A DNA stretch of 64,000 nucleotides from CAWFFV01 sp963814985 (GCA_963814985.1 CAWFFV010000002.1:186001-250000), one strand, 5' to 3'; positions 37,017 to 47,706 are shown, numbered from the stretch's first letter. Notes: generated from the letters alone by a model not told the origin. Numbers and translations are program-made.

Positions 37017-38987
37017 CTAACGGTTCGCGGTCGCTTTCACTACCGTCTCAGGACGGATAAGATGAACAGTCGGGCAACGATAAGCCAGATCACAGCGTAA
37101 GCAACGCTTTGCCTCATGTCGTGCCTGTTCTTCCGTGAAACCTGTTGCGAACTCGATGGATTTATCCCGTGCGGCCTCACCTGTACGGAGAGGCATTGGT
37201 TCGCGTGGTGTGGGACTGAGATCTAGATTGATAATGCTATCAGGCGGCAGTGTTGATCCCGTCTCGAATTCATCGTCTGGCATCTCTGCAACTTGACGCG
37301 GTGAAAGTTTACGCAGGTAAGCATGAATGGAGCGAGCAGCCTGTCGTCCGTGTGCAGCGGCATGGATGATCGTTTTGGGTCCGTAGGTAACATCACCAGC
37401 AGCGAAGATGCCAACTGCGCCAGTTGCCAATGTCTCTTTATTTACCAGCAGTCCGCCCCATGCAGCAACCTGTACGCTGGTGCCTTCAGGCAAGAACGAA
37501 GGATCAGGTGCCTCACCAATAGCAACAATGACGAGAGAGATCGGCAGGTTGAACTCTGAATCAGGCACAGGCAGCGGTCGGCGGCGACCTTTTTCGTCAG
37601 GTGCATCCAGTTTCATTCCCTGGCAACGAATCTCCTGGACATGTCCTCCCGCACCCAAAATCTGCACAGGGGCGACAAGTTCATGTAATACAATCCCTTC
37701 TGCAAGGGCTGCGCGTACCTCTTCACTCTGTGCTGGCATTTCAACCTGACTGCGGCGATAGAGAATATGGACACTCTTTGCCCCCGCACGTAAAGCCGAG
37801 CGAGCAGCATCCATAGCAGTGCTGCCACCTCCAACAACGGCCACATCACCTGTGAGTGTAGTGCCTGGTTCCAGGTTAAATTGCTTTAGAAACTTGATGG
37901 CCGGAATAACTTCTGGAAACTCCGACTCGCCGGCAATACCGAGCCGCTGGCTACTTTGAGCACCCACCGCCAATAAGACAGCATCGAAAGTTTCTCGCAG
38001 ATCATCAAGGGCCAGGTCACGTCCAATGGCAGTGTCAAGCAGGATCTCGACACCAAGAGCGCGAATAGCATCAATGTCGCGATTTAACTCCGCTCGTGGG
38101 AGACGATACTCTGGAATACCAACGGCCATCATGCCACCAGCGACAGGCATAGCATCGAAAATGGTGACTTTGTGGCCCCGACGAGCCAGGTAATAAGCCG
38201 CACTCAGTCCGGTAGGACCCGCGCCGACAATGGCGACACTCTCGCGGTAGGTTTTCTTGGGCTTAGGGATCGCACGATGGAGTGTACCATGATCGGTGGC
38301 AAAGCGCTTTAGATCACGGATAGCAATAGGAGCATCAAATTCTCCACGGCGGCAGGCATCCTCACAAGGGGCAGTGCAAACACGACCACAAATGCAGGGG
38401 AAGGGATTGGGTTCTGCGGCTACTCGCAGGGCTTCATCATAGCGTCCCTCTGCAACCAGGCTAACATATAACCCGGCATTTGTGCCGACAGGACAGGCTA
38501 CCTGACAGGGTGCCCGTAGATCTTCTTTACGCTCACCAAGCCAGCTACGCCAACTTTGCCAGGTTTCTTTGCGCTCAGCAACATGCCATGCTCGCCCTTC
38601 TCCCCAGGGTGTTTCACCCGGTTCTTCAGGGGTTGCGCGTGTATAGGCATCGAGCGGTTGCCATCCATTTTCGGCGGGAAGAGATGAGAGAGGACCTCTC
38701 CGAGCATAGATCAGAGTCTTCGCTTCACTCTGGATCGTAATAGCGTTGGTGGGACATTCCTGGGCACAGACCTGGCATCCAATGCATGATGCTACTTGAA
38801 CCGGGATCAGCATCATCCAGGGACGGTCCGCCCATTCACCAGGGATGGGACTTTGTCTTTCTCTTTCTCCTCCTCGTTCCCCCTCACCTGAGGGACGAGT
38901 CATATCGAGACAGCGGACAGGACACATATCCATACAAATACCACAATTAATGCAAGCTTGTTCAGTCACCTGAAAACGATAGGCCAT
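37017..38987 (-). CDS. ferredoxin-GltD-like NAD(P)-dependent oxidoreductase
   Basis: 656 residues. The N-terminal 90 hold two cysteine clusters of ferredoxin type (CINCGICMDMCPVRC and CIGCQVCAQECP). The next part has a further cysteine set (CQVACP, then CICGRVCTAPCEDACRRGEF), typical of the small-subunit glutamate synthase family, and then FAD- and NAD-binding loops (VAIVGAGPTGLSAAYYLARRGH; VAVVGGGSTAMDAARSALRAGA). A last FGxxP-like C-terminal part has AKRCLRCD. The architecture fits an electron bifurcation-like or NADPH-ferredoxin transfer protein. GltB is not adjacent, so glutamate synthesis is not implied. AGGAGGAGG before the ATG at 38987 fixes the start over that at 39026. Confidence 0.88.
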   Translation of the reverse strand: MAYRFQVTEQACINCGICMDMCPVRCLDMTRPSGEGERGGERERQSPIPGEWADRPWMMLIPVQVASCIGCQVCAQECPTNAITIQSEAKTLIYARRGPLSSLPAENGWQPLDAYTRATPEEPGETPWGEGRAWHVAERKETWQSWRSWLGERKEDLRAPCQVACPVGTNAGLYVSLVAEGRYDEALRVAAEPNPFPCICGRVCTAPCEDACRRGEFDAPIAIRDLKRFATDHGTLHRAIPKPKKTYRESVAIVGAGPTGLSAAYYLARRGHKVTIFDAMPVAGGMMAVGIPEYRLPRAELNRDIDAIRALGVEILLDTAIGRDLALDDLRETFDAVLLAVGAQSSQRLGIAGESEFPEVIPAIKFLKQFNLEPGTTLTGDVAVVGGGSTAMDAARSALRAGAKSVHILYRRSQVEMPAQSEEVRAALAEGIVLHELVAPVQILGAGGHVQEIRCQGMKLDAPDEKGRRRPLPVPDSEFNLPISLVIVAIGEAPDPSFLPEGTSVQVAAWGGLLVNKETLATGAVGIFAAGDVTYGPKTIIHAAAHGRQAARSIHAYLRKLSPRQVAEMPDDEFETGSTLPPDSIINLDLSPTPREPMPLRTGEAARDKSIEFATGFTEEQARHEAKRCLRCDLAYRCPTVHLIRPETVVKATANR

Positions 38988-39221
38988 GCGGACCTCCTCC
39001 TGGGAATATTTGAGTTCCCCACTCACCGGTGGATGGCTGGTAGGATTGCTCTTGATACTAACTTGCCTTCAAACGTGATACATTTTGTGCTCGCTGGATG
39101 TCAAAGGTGTTGCACACTGGAACGCAGGTTAGTATGAGTAAGCTTAAGCTGATAAAATCACAAAGATATCACAGCGAAGATCACCAATATCACGCCACGG
39201 GCACAGATGTGATAAAAGCCA

Positions 39222-39370
39222 GTAACTCTTCAGGTTTCCTCTCACCTGCGATGGCTCGCAGCACGTTTTGTGTGGGTTTTGAGAGGTTGTGGCGCAACCT
39301 CTCAAAACCCACACAAAACGGAAGCGCTTTAAGCGCTGAGGAATCAGGACAAAGTAATCTGAGTAGTTAC
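39222..39370 (+). repeat. Palindromic element, copy F (complete)
   Basis: Ends GTAACTCTTCAG (39222-39233) and CTGAGTAGTTAC (39359-39370), with perfect 26-bp arms (39264-39289, 39295-39320) around TGGCG. The family block GAAGCGCTTTAAGCGCTGAGGAATC follows the core. It is 149 bp long, between the flavoprotein gene and a histidine kinase gene. Confidence 0.85.
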
Positions 39371-39388
39371 AAAAACTATTGTTGTGCT

Positions 39389-41652
39389 TTAGGATGTTGT
39401 TAGAGGAGAAGAAGAAGTAGCAGGGAGCGCAATAAAGAAAGTGGAGCCTTTTCCTTCGGCTGACTCAAACCAGATGCGACCACCATGCCGTTCGACAAGT
39501 TCGCGACTGATGTAGAGTCCCAGGCCTGTTCCGCCAATTCCATACTCGCGGGCGTTGTCCGCTCGTACGAACCGACCGAAGATATGTGCCTGCTGATGGG
39601 TTGGAATGCCTATACCATGATCACAAATGCTAATGAGTGCCATGTGCGACTCGCTCTCGTGATGGATCGTGATCTCAATGCAGCCACCCTCCGGGCTGTA
39701 TTTGATTGCATTATTAATCAGATTATTGAGAACCTGCTCAACACGTTGAGGGTCCACTTGAACGACAAGATGCTCTAACGATGTGAGAATAGAGAGCGCG
39801 TGTTGCTCTGTCGTAACCTGCAACCGGGTGACCACACGATGGAGTAGCGCAACCATATCTGTGGGTTCAAGATGAAGCTCCAGATTCCCTGCTTGCAAGC
39901 GTGTCACATCGAGCAGGTCCTCGATCAATTCGACCATGCGTACTGTAGCCTGGTCAATACCTTGAAGTGCTTCTATTTGCCAATCGGTAAGCTCTGGTCC
40001 TTTCCCGCGTGCAGTCTGGACAATCAGCATTTGTGCAAAGCCTTTGAGAACGGCAAGCGGATTGCGCAGTTCATGTGCGGCAATGGCAATAAACTCGTCT
40101 TTCAGTTGTTCAGCCTCTTTCAGCGCCGTTAAATCCTGATGAACAACAAGAACCGCCAGTTCCTTCTCATGAGTAGCGCTCGCAAGCTTATCGGCTGGCA
40201 ACAGGCGAAGTTCACGAGCATCAAGGGCAACTGCATTGACCAGGGTTGGTAACGTGGTCCCATCCGCATGGCGAATGACCTCCCGGTGATGATGGATCGT
40301 TTCACCTCTACGTACAGCCTGTAGCGTGACTAGATGTTCTGGCGCGAGAGGTTGTCCATCCACGCCAAAAATACGGATATTATGCTCCTTGAGAAAATCA
40401 AGTATGGGTTGCCCTTGAGTCCATCTGGCCCCCCAGATGGTCATCGCGGCACGGTTCGCCAGGACCAGTCGTGCATCAGCCCCTCGGACAAGATAGACAC
40501 TACTGGGCAATTCGTCCAACAGCATTTGTAGTAAGGCCAGCCGTGCTTCTGTCTCAGCGTGCTCGCGGCGTTCAATTAGCAGCTTCCTTGTCTCCGTCAC
40601 ATCATGCCAGACCACAACTGCTCCGGAAACAGACTCATGAGTGTTATTCGCCATATCTTGATCTAACGATAATGACCCGGACAACGTTTTAAGTGAATGG
40701 AGTGGTGACGCATTGACAATATATTCGCGAACCTCTTGATGATCATCAATCAGAGTCACTGGAATATTCTGTCTGGTTTCTCCAGTGAGGGCACGCATGG
40801 CAGGATCATGAAGTAAAGTCTCGGTCGCGTGATTGCCTTCAGGACTCTCTTTGAGGAGTTCTCGCAAATGGCGGGCAGTGCCATTTTCGCGGAGAATGTT
40901 GCCGCAATGATCCACCAGGGTGACTCCATCAGCAATACTTTCAAAGATCGCGTTTAGCTCCTGGGCACGCATCCGCGCAATACGGTAGAGCCTGGCATTC
41001 TCAAGAGCAACTGCGGCCTGCGCCGCCAGACCAACTAATAAGTCCTCGTCTTCGTGCGTAAAGCAACCTGGTTCCGTGTGCCCCAGGAGCAAACCGCCAC
41101 GTACCTCCTTCTCGCGATCAAGTACAGGAGCTCCCAGGAAACTGCGAACGACAGGATGTCCACGGGGCACACCCAGAGAGCGAAGTTTTCCGCAGGAAGA
41201 CCCCCATGAACATACGCAAAAGCTGCCTGCCGTGCCAGATCGTATGGATTCTGCTGATGCGGGCCGGTGGCCGGGAGATCCTCCGAGTGATGTACGAACG
41301 TTAAGACATCTGAAACGAGGACAGACACGCCGTGACGAAAAATAGGAGCGAGGAGACCCTCCCCACCTAATGGCATACGGCGAAAGAGTTCTTCTTGCTC
41401 TTTGGTTACCCCTACCACTGCTGCTAAATGAAATAAATTGCCCTCTGATGGAACTAGCGGCTGCCCCATTTCATCCACTGGTCGTAAAGTAAAGGCGGCA
41501 AATGTGGCATCGGTCAGTTCACGAGCAGTGCTGGCAATCATGTGAAGCAGACGAGTTTCATCTAACTCACTCATGAGCGCAGTTCCCACACGGCTCAGAG
41601 CTGCAAAGCGTTCCGCAGTTGAACTTTGCTTGCTGTCCTTCTGGTGTTTCAT
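39389..41652 (-). pseudogene. GAF/PAS hybrid histidine kinase, frame-broken
   Basis: About 754 residues if joined. N-terminal GAF (about residues 15-230) starts MKHQKDSKQSSTAERFAALSRVG; two PAS-like domains follow (AIFESIADGVTLVDHCGN, and QMLLDELPSSVYLVRGADARLVLANRAAM). The kinase core has AAHELRNPLAVLKGFAQML (H-box), NLINNAIKYSPEGG, DHGIGIP and GTGLGLYISRELVE. No membrane segment is seen, so it is likely cytosolic. The frame breaks at about 41190 (four A where five would continue as AEKLRSLGVPRG). The start ATG at 41652 has AGGAGAAGG before it. It is a close paralogue of the kinase at 48746-50990. Confidence 0.85.
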
Positions 41653-42014
41653 ACACCTTCTCCTGTAACTCATGCAGTTTGTGTAGACTCACTCCATATC
41701 AAGGGGATCGTCTGGTGGACTGCAGACCACATGGCTCTTCCTGGCATGGTACGAGCCGCCAGCATTTTTTACCGAACCAGCCCAGGATGTCCCCGTCTTT
41801 TAAGCAGAAATTCCTGGCTTGCAATATAAGCACATCCTTTACCGTGTTGATTTTGTCTCTAGAGAGAGAGATTTGTGACGCATTTGTGACATACATGCCT
41901 CTTATGTGCTTTGTCTGTGAGTGCTGTTACTCTATAATAAAACACAAGTACCTGGCATAACAAGGGTATTCTGGATATCCTTTGCTTGCCACTAACAGAG
42001 TAACGAGGAATGAG
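41653..42014. other. Intergenic region between two divergent histidine kinases
   Basis: About 360 bases with no gene. A promoter-like pair TTGTCT (41911-41916), a 16-base spacer and TATAAT (41933-41938) lies about 77 bases before the right-hand kinase; the -35 box matches four of six bases. Confidence 0.45.
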
Positions 42015-43499
42015 ATGGAAGCACAGGACAAGCAAATGGACAGGTCTTTCATGCCCGAAGTCATAGTGACCTTGAGAGATCTAGCACAACTCTCACAGCA
42101 TATTGGGGTTGATGGAGCAAAGGCAACTGACACGAGAGCCATGAAACTTCTTGAGTGCCTCTTGAAGCTCTGCAAGGCACAACGTGGTGCCATATTCCTC
42201 ACCACACAACCTCTTATCGGACGACAGCAATCTTCTATGTCTTTTCTTTCTCTAAAGATGATGCTCCGCCCCTTTGCATTACTTGAGATGGACGAGAATG
42301 ATGCACTTACACTACTAAATCAGTTCTTAGGAGAAGATGCAAATACCCAATCGCCTTCCAGTGAGCCATGTTGGGTCATCTATAAACTACCGGTTTCGTT
42401 TCCCACTGTTCATGAGCAAGACGCGCAACCACTCCAGTATACCACAGAGCAGGTGGAACAAATAATACAGCCGTTTTATGCTCTTCTCGTTCTCGGTTGG
42501 ACAGGAGAAACCCTACACGTATGTCCCCCCCTTATGGAGAGAGCACGCAAAATTCTGCCACAGGTTGCGGACGGCATCGGCGCAGTCATCCAACATGAAC
42601 TGTTGACCGAACGCCTTCACGAACTCGAAACAACTGCTGACCATAAGGCCTTGCGTGAAATGGAACTGCTTAAAGCGGAACTGCTGGCAACCGTCAGCCA
42701 TGAATTGCGCAGCCCATTAGCTTCTATTAAGGGGTATGCGGCAACGCTTCTGCGCCATGAACGTCGCATCTCGCGTGAGGAACGCCATGAGTTCCTTTTA
42801 GCGATCAACGAAGCAAGTGATCGTTTGGAGGTTGTTATTGATCGTCTACTGGAGATATCCCAACTGGAAACCGGTACGATTACGATGAAACGCTCTCCAG
42901 TGAACTTGACACATCTGGTACGTGAAGCTATCATCGCTATTGAACAGCGTCTTGCTGACCCTGAACACCAGAATAACCCTGCTCATCCTGAGGCACATTT
43001 TACATTTACACTCCATATGCAGGATGGTCATGGGACACCGACCTGTCATGAGCCAGTCATTCAGGCTGACCGACTTCGTCTGAGGGCAGTCCTTGACAAT
43101 CTCCTGGAAAATGCTATTGACTATTCGCCCGATGGCGGTGCAATTGAAGTGGTGATACGTCCACTTTTCGAGTCAAACGGGGAACAGGTCGCCTCATCTG
43201 AGCATGACGAGAGAAAGCGCAAAACTAACTATGCATGGACTACATTCACTGTGCAACCCATGGTGGAAATGTGTATACATGACAACGGGATAGGTATTCC
43301 ACCTGAACATATCAAGGCGATCTTTGACCGCTTCCACCGTGTCGATACTCGTCTCATACGAGAGGTCAATGGGCTGGGTCTGGGACTGGCAATTTGTAAG
43401 CGCATTGTCGAGTTGCATGATGGTATGATTTGGGCAGAAAGTGAAATCGGCAAAGGGAGTACGTTCCATGTCTGGTTACCGATGGATGTGAATAAGTAA
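42015..43499 (+). CDS. histidine kinase
   Basis: 494 residues. N-terminal 200 residues resemble a GAF-like sensor (MKLLECLLKLCKAQRGAIFLTT). The core has VSHELRSPLASIKGYAATLL, NLLENAIDYSPDGG, DNGIGIPPEHIKAIFDRFHR and GLGLGLAICKRIVELH, all intact boxes. No membrane helix is visible. The ATG at 42015 with GAGGAA before it is preferred over a TTG at 41982. The response regulator 36 bases downstream is probably its partner. Confidence 0.88.
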   Translation: MEAQDKQMDRSFMPEVIVTLRDLAQLSQHIGVDGAKATDTRAMKLLECLLKLCKAQRGAIFLTTQPLIGRQQSSMSFLSLKMMLRPFALLEMDENDALTLLNQFLGEDANTQSPSSEPCWVIYKLPVSFPTVHEQDAQPLQYTTEQVEQIIQPFYALLVLGWTGETLHVCPPLMERARKILPQVADGIGAVIQHELLTERLHELETTADHKALREMELLKAELLATVSHELRSPLASIKGYAATLLRHERRISREERHEFLLAINEASDRLEVVIDRLLEISQLETGTITMKRSPVNLTHLVREAIIAIEQRLADPEHQNNPAHPEAHFTFTLHMQDGHGTPTCHEPVIQADRLRLRAVLDNLLENAIDYSPDGGAIEVVIRPLFESNGEQVASSEHDERKRKTNYAWTTFTVQPMVEMCIHDNGIGIPPEHIKAIFDRFHRVDTRLIREVNGLGLGLAICKRIVELHDGMIWAESEIGKGSTFHVWLPMDVNK

Positions 43500-43535
43500 T
43501 AGCTATAGTTCATACACCTAAAGGATAGAGGTACC

Positions 43536-44264
43536 ATGCCTGCAAAAAAAACAACTGTACTGACAGCGGATGATGATCCTCAGCTTCTGCGTCTGGTCGC
43601 ACGCAATCTCCAACTGGAGGGCTATGAGGTGATCACGGCCAGCGATGGCAAGCAAGCACTCGAACTGATAGAAACTCGCATTCCCGATCTTGTGTTGCTC
43701 GATGTTATGATGCCCAAAATGGATGGCTTTACCGTCTGCCACCGCGTACGCGAGTTTTCTGCGGTACCGATCATTATCATTACGGCTCGTGGGCAGGATC
43801 AGGATAAGGTCAGAGGTCTCGACCTGGGGGCAGATGATTATCTGACCAAGCCTTTCAGTGTGGATGAACTGCTAGCTCGTGTACGAGCGGTGTTGCGACG
43901 TGCAAAATTTACCACCAATGAACAGGTTCATGCCTTGCGAACGACAACAGCCATTGGCGATTTAACAATTGACTATGCACAGCATCTGGTTTCCATGGCA
44001 GGTAAAGAAATTGTCCTTACACCAACTGAATACCGTATTGTCTCGTACCTGGCACAAAATGCCGGACGAGTAGTAACACAAGATCTGCTTTTAGAGCATG
44101 TTTGGGGAGCAGAGTATGTTGGCGAGGGCCACATGCTCCAGGTCAATATTAACCGTCTGCGTCGCAAAATTGAACCTGATCATTCCCATCCACGTTATAT
44201 CCTCACAAAAGTAGGGATTGGGTATCTCCTCGCCGCCCAACCTGATGCGCGAGTAAGCAACTGA
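43536..44264 (+). CDS. OmpR-family response regulator
   Basis: 242 residues. The receiver domain has the acidic pair in TADDDPQLLRLVA, the phosphate-accepting Asp in PDLVLLDVMMPKMDG, and the conserved Thr/Lys in ITARGQDQ and YLTKPF. The C-terminal winged helix has LTPTEYRIVSYLAQNAGRVV and RLRRKIEPD. It lies directly after the histidine kinase at 42015-43499, its likely sensor. The stop codon TGA (44262-44264) starts a 33-bp palindrome. Confidence 0.93.
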   Translation: MPAKKTTVLTADDDPQLLRLVARNLQLEGYEVITASDGKQALELIETRIPDLVLLDVMMPKMDGFTVCHRVREFSAVPIIIITARGQDQDKVRGLDLGADDYLTKPFSVDELLARVRAVLRRAKFTTNEQVHALRTTTAIGDLTIDYAQHLVSMAGKEIVLTPTEYRIVSYLAQNAGRVVTQDLLLEHVWGAEYVGEGHMLQVNINRLRRKIEPDHSHPRYILTKVGIGYLLAAQPDARVSN

Positions 44265-44331
44265 CAGAGAAAGCTTATGAGTCATCGGCGAGGTCTCCAC
44301 CTCGCCGATGACTCATAAGCTTTCTCTGTCA
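44262..44331 (+). terminator. Long perfect hairpin, terminator-like
   Basis: Two perfect 33-bp arms (44262-44294, 44299-44331) around a 4-base loop CTCC. The left arm includes the stop codon of the response regulator. There is no family block like that of the dispersed palindromic elements. Confidence 0.75.
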
Positions 44332-44449
44332 ATTTATTCCCTCATTTGCCCACAATTTTCCTGTGATCCCTTCGTGAGATGCGTTTTCATCGACGTGATA
44401 GTACTGTGATCAATGAACAGTAAGATTCAAATAAAAAGGAGAAGGGATC

Positions 44450-45460
44450 ATGTTTAAGCGAATTCTTGTTCCGCTAGACGGATCGGAGCGTGCGGAGCGT
44501 GCTATCACCATAGCCGGGCGACTGGCACGTGCATCCAATGGTTCTGTGATCTTAATGCGTGTGGTGGGTACATCCATCGAGTTCTGGCCCTACCAGGCAC
44601 CACAACCGACTATGGTACAAACGGTCCTCGATGCGGATCTGGAAAGTGCTGCCCGCTATCTTGCAGGTGTGGCCGCATTACCAGAATTGGAAGGTGTAGC
44701 AACAGAAACTACGGCCCTTTTTGGTCCAACAGCTTCTACTATTCTTTCTACTGCGTATTCACAGGATATCGATGTGATTGTGATGTGTAGTCATGGCTAT
44801 GCAGGCATCACACGCTGGATTATGGGGAGTGTCGCCGAGAAGGTAGCTCGTCATGCATCGGTACCAGTCTTGATCCTGCGTGAGGGAGGACCGTTGCCCA
44901 TTGGCCCACGTCCTGACTCCACACGCCCTTTACGTGTTCTGGTTCCACTCGATGGATCAGCACGAGCGAAATCCGCCATTGAACCTGCTGCCTACCTGAT
45001 TGCAGGTCTGTCTGCTCCCTGTCAGGGAACACTGCATTTAACAAGAGTCGTGAAGCCACCTGAGGGCCAACACATCGAGGAGACCAATAAAGAGCAATTT
45101 TTGCAGAAGGCGAAAAAGTATCTGAGCACGACGGTTGAGCACATTCATGAGGGTCTTGTTGCGCATCGTGCCTCAGAGTGCAATCTGACCATTACCTGGT
45201 CGGTAGCACTCGATACGGATGTGGCAGGTACGCTGGTCAGAGTTGCGGAGAATGGAGAAGATGCCGAAGGAGCTGGCATCTTTGGTGGCTGTGATGTGAT
45301 TGCAATGGCAACGCATGGCTATGGTGGCCTACAACACTGGGCGATGGGCAGTATCACTGAACGCGTTCTCAATGCAACAAAGCTTCCGGTTCTGATTATC
45401 CGCCCTGTTGATATGCTCGATAAGAATATGGCAAGCAATATTACTATCGTTAGCGTCTAG
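44450..45460 (+). CDS. universal stress protein with two UspA domains
   Basis: 336 residues. Domain 1 begins FKRILVPLDGSERAERAI and ends with SHGYAGITRWIMGSVAEKV; domain 2 begins LRVLVPLDGSARAKSAI and ends with THGYGGLQHWAMGSITERV. Both have the G-x2-G-x9-G-(S/T) ATP-binding pattern. Such proteins bind ATP and respond to stress; the specific role is unknown. AAAGGAGAAGG precedes the start. Confidence 0.9.
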   Translation: MFKRILVPLDGSERAERAITIAGRLARASNGSVILMRVVGTSIEFWPYQAPQPTMVQTVLDADLESAARYLAGVAALPELEGVATETTALFGPTASTILSTAYSQDIDVIVMCSHGYAGITRWIMGSVAEKVARHASVPVLILREGGPLPIGPRPDSTRPLRVLVPLDGSARAKSAIEPAAYLIAGLSAPCQGTLHLTRVVKPPEGQHIEETNKEQFLQKAKKYLSTTVEHIHEGLVAHRASECNLTITWSVALDTDVAGTLVRVAENGEDAEGAGIFGGCDVIAMATHGYGGLQHWAMGSITERVLNATKLPVLIIRPVDMLDKNMASNITIVSV

Positions 45461-45492
45461 ATCAGGCTATATGAAGCACATTTTACAGTTTT

Positions 45493-45617
45493 CTGATTCC
45501 TCAGCGCCGATGGCGCTTCGCAAGTGGTTGAATGTGAGTGGCAGGGTTTGCGGTCTGAGACCGCAAACCCTGCCACTCACATTCAACCAGAACGAGCTAC
45601 CGGATGCATAAAGTTAC
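45493..45617 (-). repeat. Palindromic element, copy G
   Basis: Perfect 32-bp arms (45525-45556 and 45558-45589) around one G, with the centre GCGGTCT-G-AGACCGC differing from TTGCG-A-CGCAA of other copies. GATTCCTCAGCGCC at 45494-45507 is the reverse complement of the family block, and CGAGCTACCGG (45593-45603) that of the conserved left-hand segment, so it lies in reverse orientation. GTTAC at 45613-45617 may be an end. Confidence 0.75.
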
Positions 45618-45657
45618 CCAATCGGATTTGCCCAAACAAAATCTCATTCTCCCAGCG

Positions 45658-46573
45658 ATGAAGAGCGAGCAACCAGCCTTCACAGTACATCAGCTAACAG
45701 TGTTTCGCATCGTCGCCTCCTGTCTCAGCTACACACAAGCAGCAGAGTTACTCTATCTTTCCCAACCAGCCGTTTCACAACAGATTAAGACACTCGAACT
45801 GACCCTGGGCCTGCGACTCTTCGTCCGCAAAGGGAGAGGCATTGTTCTCACTCAGGCAGGACATGAACTCCTGATCCATGCTGAACGGCTCCTGACCTTG
45901 TTTGCAGAGACAGAGACCGTCGTACAAGAGAATTCACACTCTCCAACGGGGAAGTATCCTGGTAGGTGCTGGTATCAGTGCTGGCACCTACGTAGTTCCT
46001 CCATTACTGGGTACTTTCTCTACCCATTATCCACAAATCCATGTTACACTCACAGTAGCGAACCGTCGTTCCATTGAAGAGCGTCTCATCACCCACCAAT
46101 TGGATCTGGCGGTGATGAGTTGCATTGATCAGCAAGATCGTTTCGTCACCGAGTTCTTTATGCCCTACGAACTGGTCGTCATCGCCCCTCCGTCCCACCA
46201 GCTGGTGGGACAGTCCTCACTAACAATCTCAGATCTCCAACAGGAAACATTTCTGCTTCATGAAGAAGGGTCAGGTTCTACAACGGGGATTGAAAAGCAC
46301 TTTGCACAGATGGGTATACCTTTACAGAACAAACTGGAATTGGGTAGCACCGATGCTATCAAGGAAGGTGTGATCGCCGGGTTAGGGATTGCAGTGGTAG
46401 AACGGGAATCCGTTACGCTCGAAGTTGCCTGCAGAGATCTGGTAATGCTGGATGTGCAAGAATTTCCGCTTCAACGGCCACTGTTTATCGTGTCCTTGAA
46501 AGGGAGGCAGCTCTCATTAGCAGCAATTGCATTTCGGCAGTTTCTTCTGCATCAGAGAACAAATGCCTCATAA
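45658..46573 (+). pseudogene. LysR-family regulator, frame-broken
   Basis: Helix-turn-helix FRIVASCLSYTQAAELLYLSQPAVSQQIKTLE near the N-terminus, then a CbbR/CysB-like effector domain (VGAGISAGTYVVPPLLGTF ... GLGIAVVERESV). The frame changes at about 45945; removal of one A in GAGAATTC would give EIHTLQRGSILVGAG. The ATG at 45658 is preferred because the one at 45604 lies inside element G. Its product would be about 305 residues. It may be the paralogue of the regulator at 46610-47536. Confidence 0.8.
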
Positions 46574-46609
46574 GCTCCACGCTTTTCCTGCCCCCTACTT
46601 GCGCACAAC

Positions 46610-47536
46610 TCATCCTTGCAACACTCGATATTCACGCAAGAACTCGATGAACTCGGTAGCACTGGCACTCAGAGGCCGCTTGCTCAGACGTGCAATATAC
46701 CAGCGGCGTTGGATGGGGAAATGTTCTACACGCAAAATAGCCAGCACACGATGCTCAGTCTCACGCCTCACGGCCACAGCTGAAAGCACACTCACACCCA
46801 GACCAGCAGCAATAGCTTGCTTGATAGCTTCGATGTGACCGAGTACCATCCCAATCTTGAGCGGTATTCCTGCAACCTCGAACAATTCCTCGACAGCAGC
46901 ACGTGTTCCTGAGCCAACTTCGCGCAGAAGAAATTTTTCGTCGGCTAGCCGGGCCAATGGTATTTGAGTCTGTGTAGCCAGCGCATGCGTAATCGAGGCA
47001 ACCACCACTAAAGGATTTTGCAGAAATGGCTCTGCCACCAATTCATCGATCATGGGTGGTCGGCCTGCGATCACAAGATCAGCCTTACCTGTGAGCAGAC
47101 AGGCACGGACATCAGCGCGGTTCGCCACACAGAGATTGAAAGTAATGTCAGGTCGCCGTCGACGAAAGGCTCCTAAGAGGTGAGGAAGTACATAGGTTCC
47201 CACAGTGGTATCTGCAGCAACCCGCAAAGGCACGCCTTCTATCATCCCAGCCCCACGTAGCTCTGACATGGTCTGCCATATCCTGTCCTCTGCCGTGATC
47301 ACCTGCTGTGCATGAGCATATAACTCACGTCCTTCATCTGTCAAAGCCAGACGCTTGCCCCATTGCTCCATAAGGTTTAATTGGGTTAAATGTTCCAGCT
47401 CTGCTACCAGCGCGGAAACAGTAGGCTGCTGACAGCCAAGCTCTTCAGCGGCTCGTGTGTAGCTCAGAAGCCGCGCAACAGTACAAAACGCTCGAAGTTG
47501 ACGGATCGTGACATTCCTGAAGCGTGACCAGTCCAT
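46610..47536 (-). CDS. LysR-family regulator, CbbR-like
   Basis: 308 residues. HTH: RQLRAFCTVARLLSYTRAAEELGCQQPTVSALVAELEHL. The effector domain has VAADTTVGTYVLPHLLGAFRRRRPD, which is the usual CbbR/MetR pattern, and KLALTDEG-like wing residues. It is divergent from the phosphoribulokinase-like gene, with a gap of about 170 bases, the common arrangement of CbbR and its target. Which small molecule it senses is unknown. Confidence 0.85.
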   Translation of the reverse strand: MDWSRFRNVTIRQLRAFCTVARLLSYTRAAEELGCQQPTVSALVAELEHLTQLNLMEQWGKRLALTDEGRELYAHAQQVITAEDRIWQTMSELRGAGMIEGVPLRVAADTTVGTYVLPHLLGAFRRRRPDITFNLCVANRADVRACLLTGKADLVIAGRPPMIDELVAEPFLQNPLVVVASITHALATQTQIPLARLADEKFLLREVGSGTRAAVEELFEVAGIPLKIGMVLGHIEAIKQAIAAGLGVSVLSAVAVRRETEHRVLAILRVEHFPIQRRWYIARLSKRPLSASATEFIEFLREYRVLQG

Positions 47537-47581
47537 CTATAATCTCCAGCCTATATTTAACATAGAAAATTGTGACTTGTT

Positions 47582-47593
47582 CTTATAGATAAG
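47582..47593. promoter_or_regulatory. Possible LysR-type operator
   Basis: CTTATAGATAAG is a short perfect palindrome of the ATAA/TTAT kind in the region between the divergent LysR and phosphoribulokinase-like genes. A second CTAT...ATAG motif lies at about 47551-47566. Assignment to the LysR protein is inference. Confidence 0.35.
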
Positions 47594-47706
47594 TAGCAGA
47601 TATGATTATACCACGACTCCAACCTGGATAAATTTCCCTGTATATCTTCCCCCCATTGAAGAGAATCACACTATAGCAACTGACCAGGAACAAACGAAGG
47701 AGCTTA

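Noticed and set aside
37017..38987. Glutamate synthase small subunit
   Set aside because: No large subunit is adjacent and there are extra ferredoxin domains.
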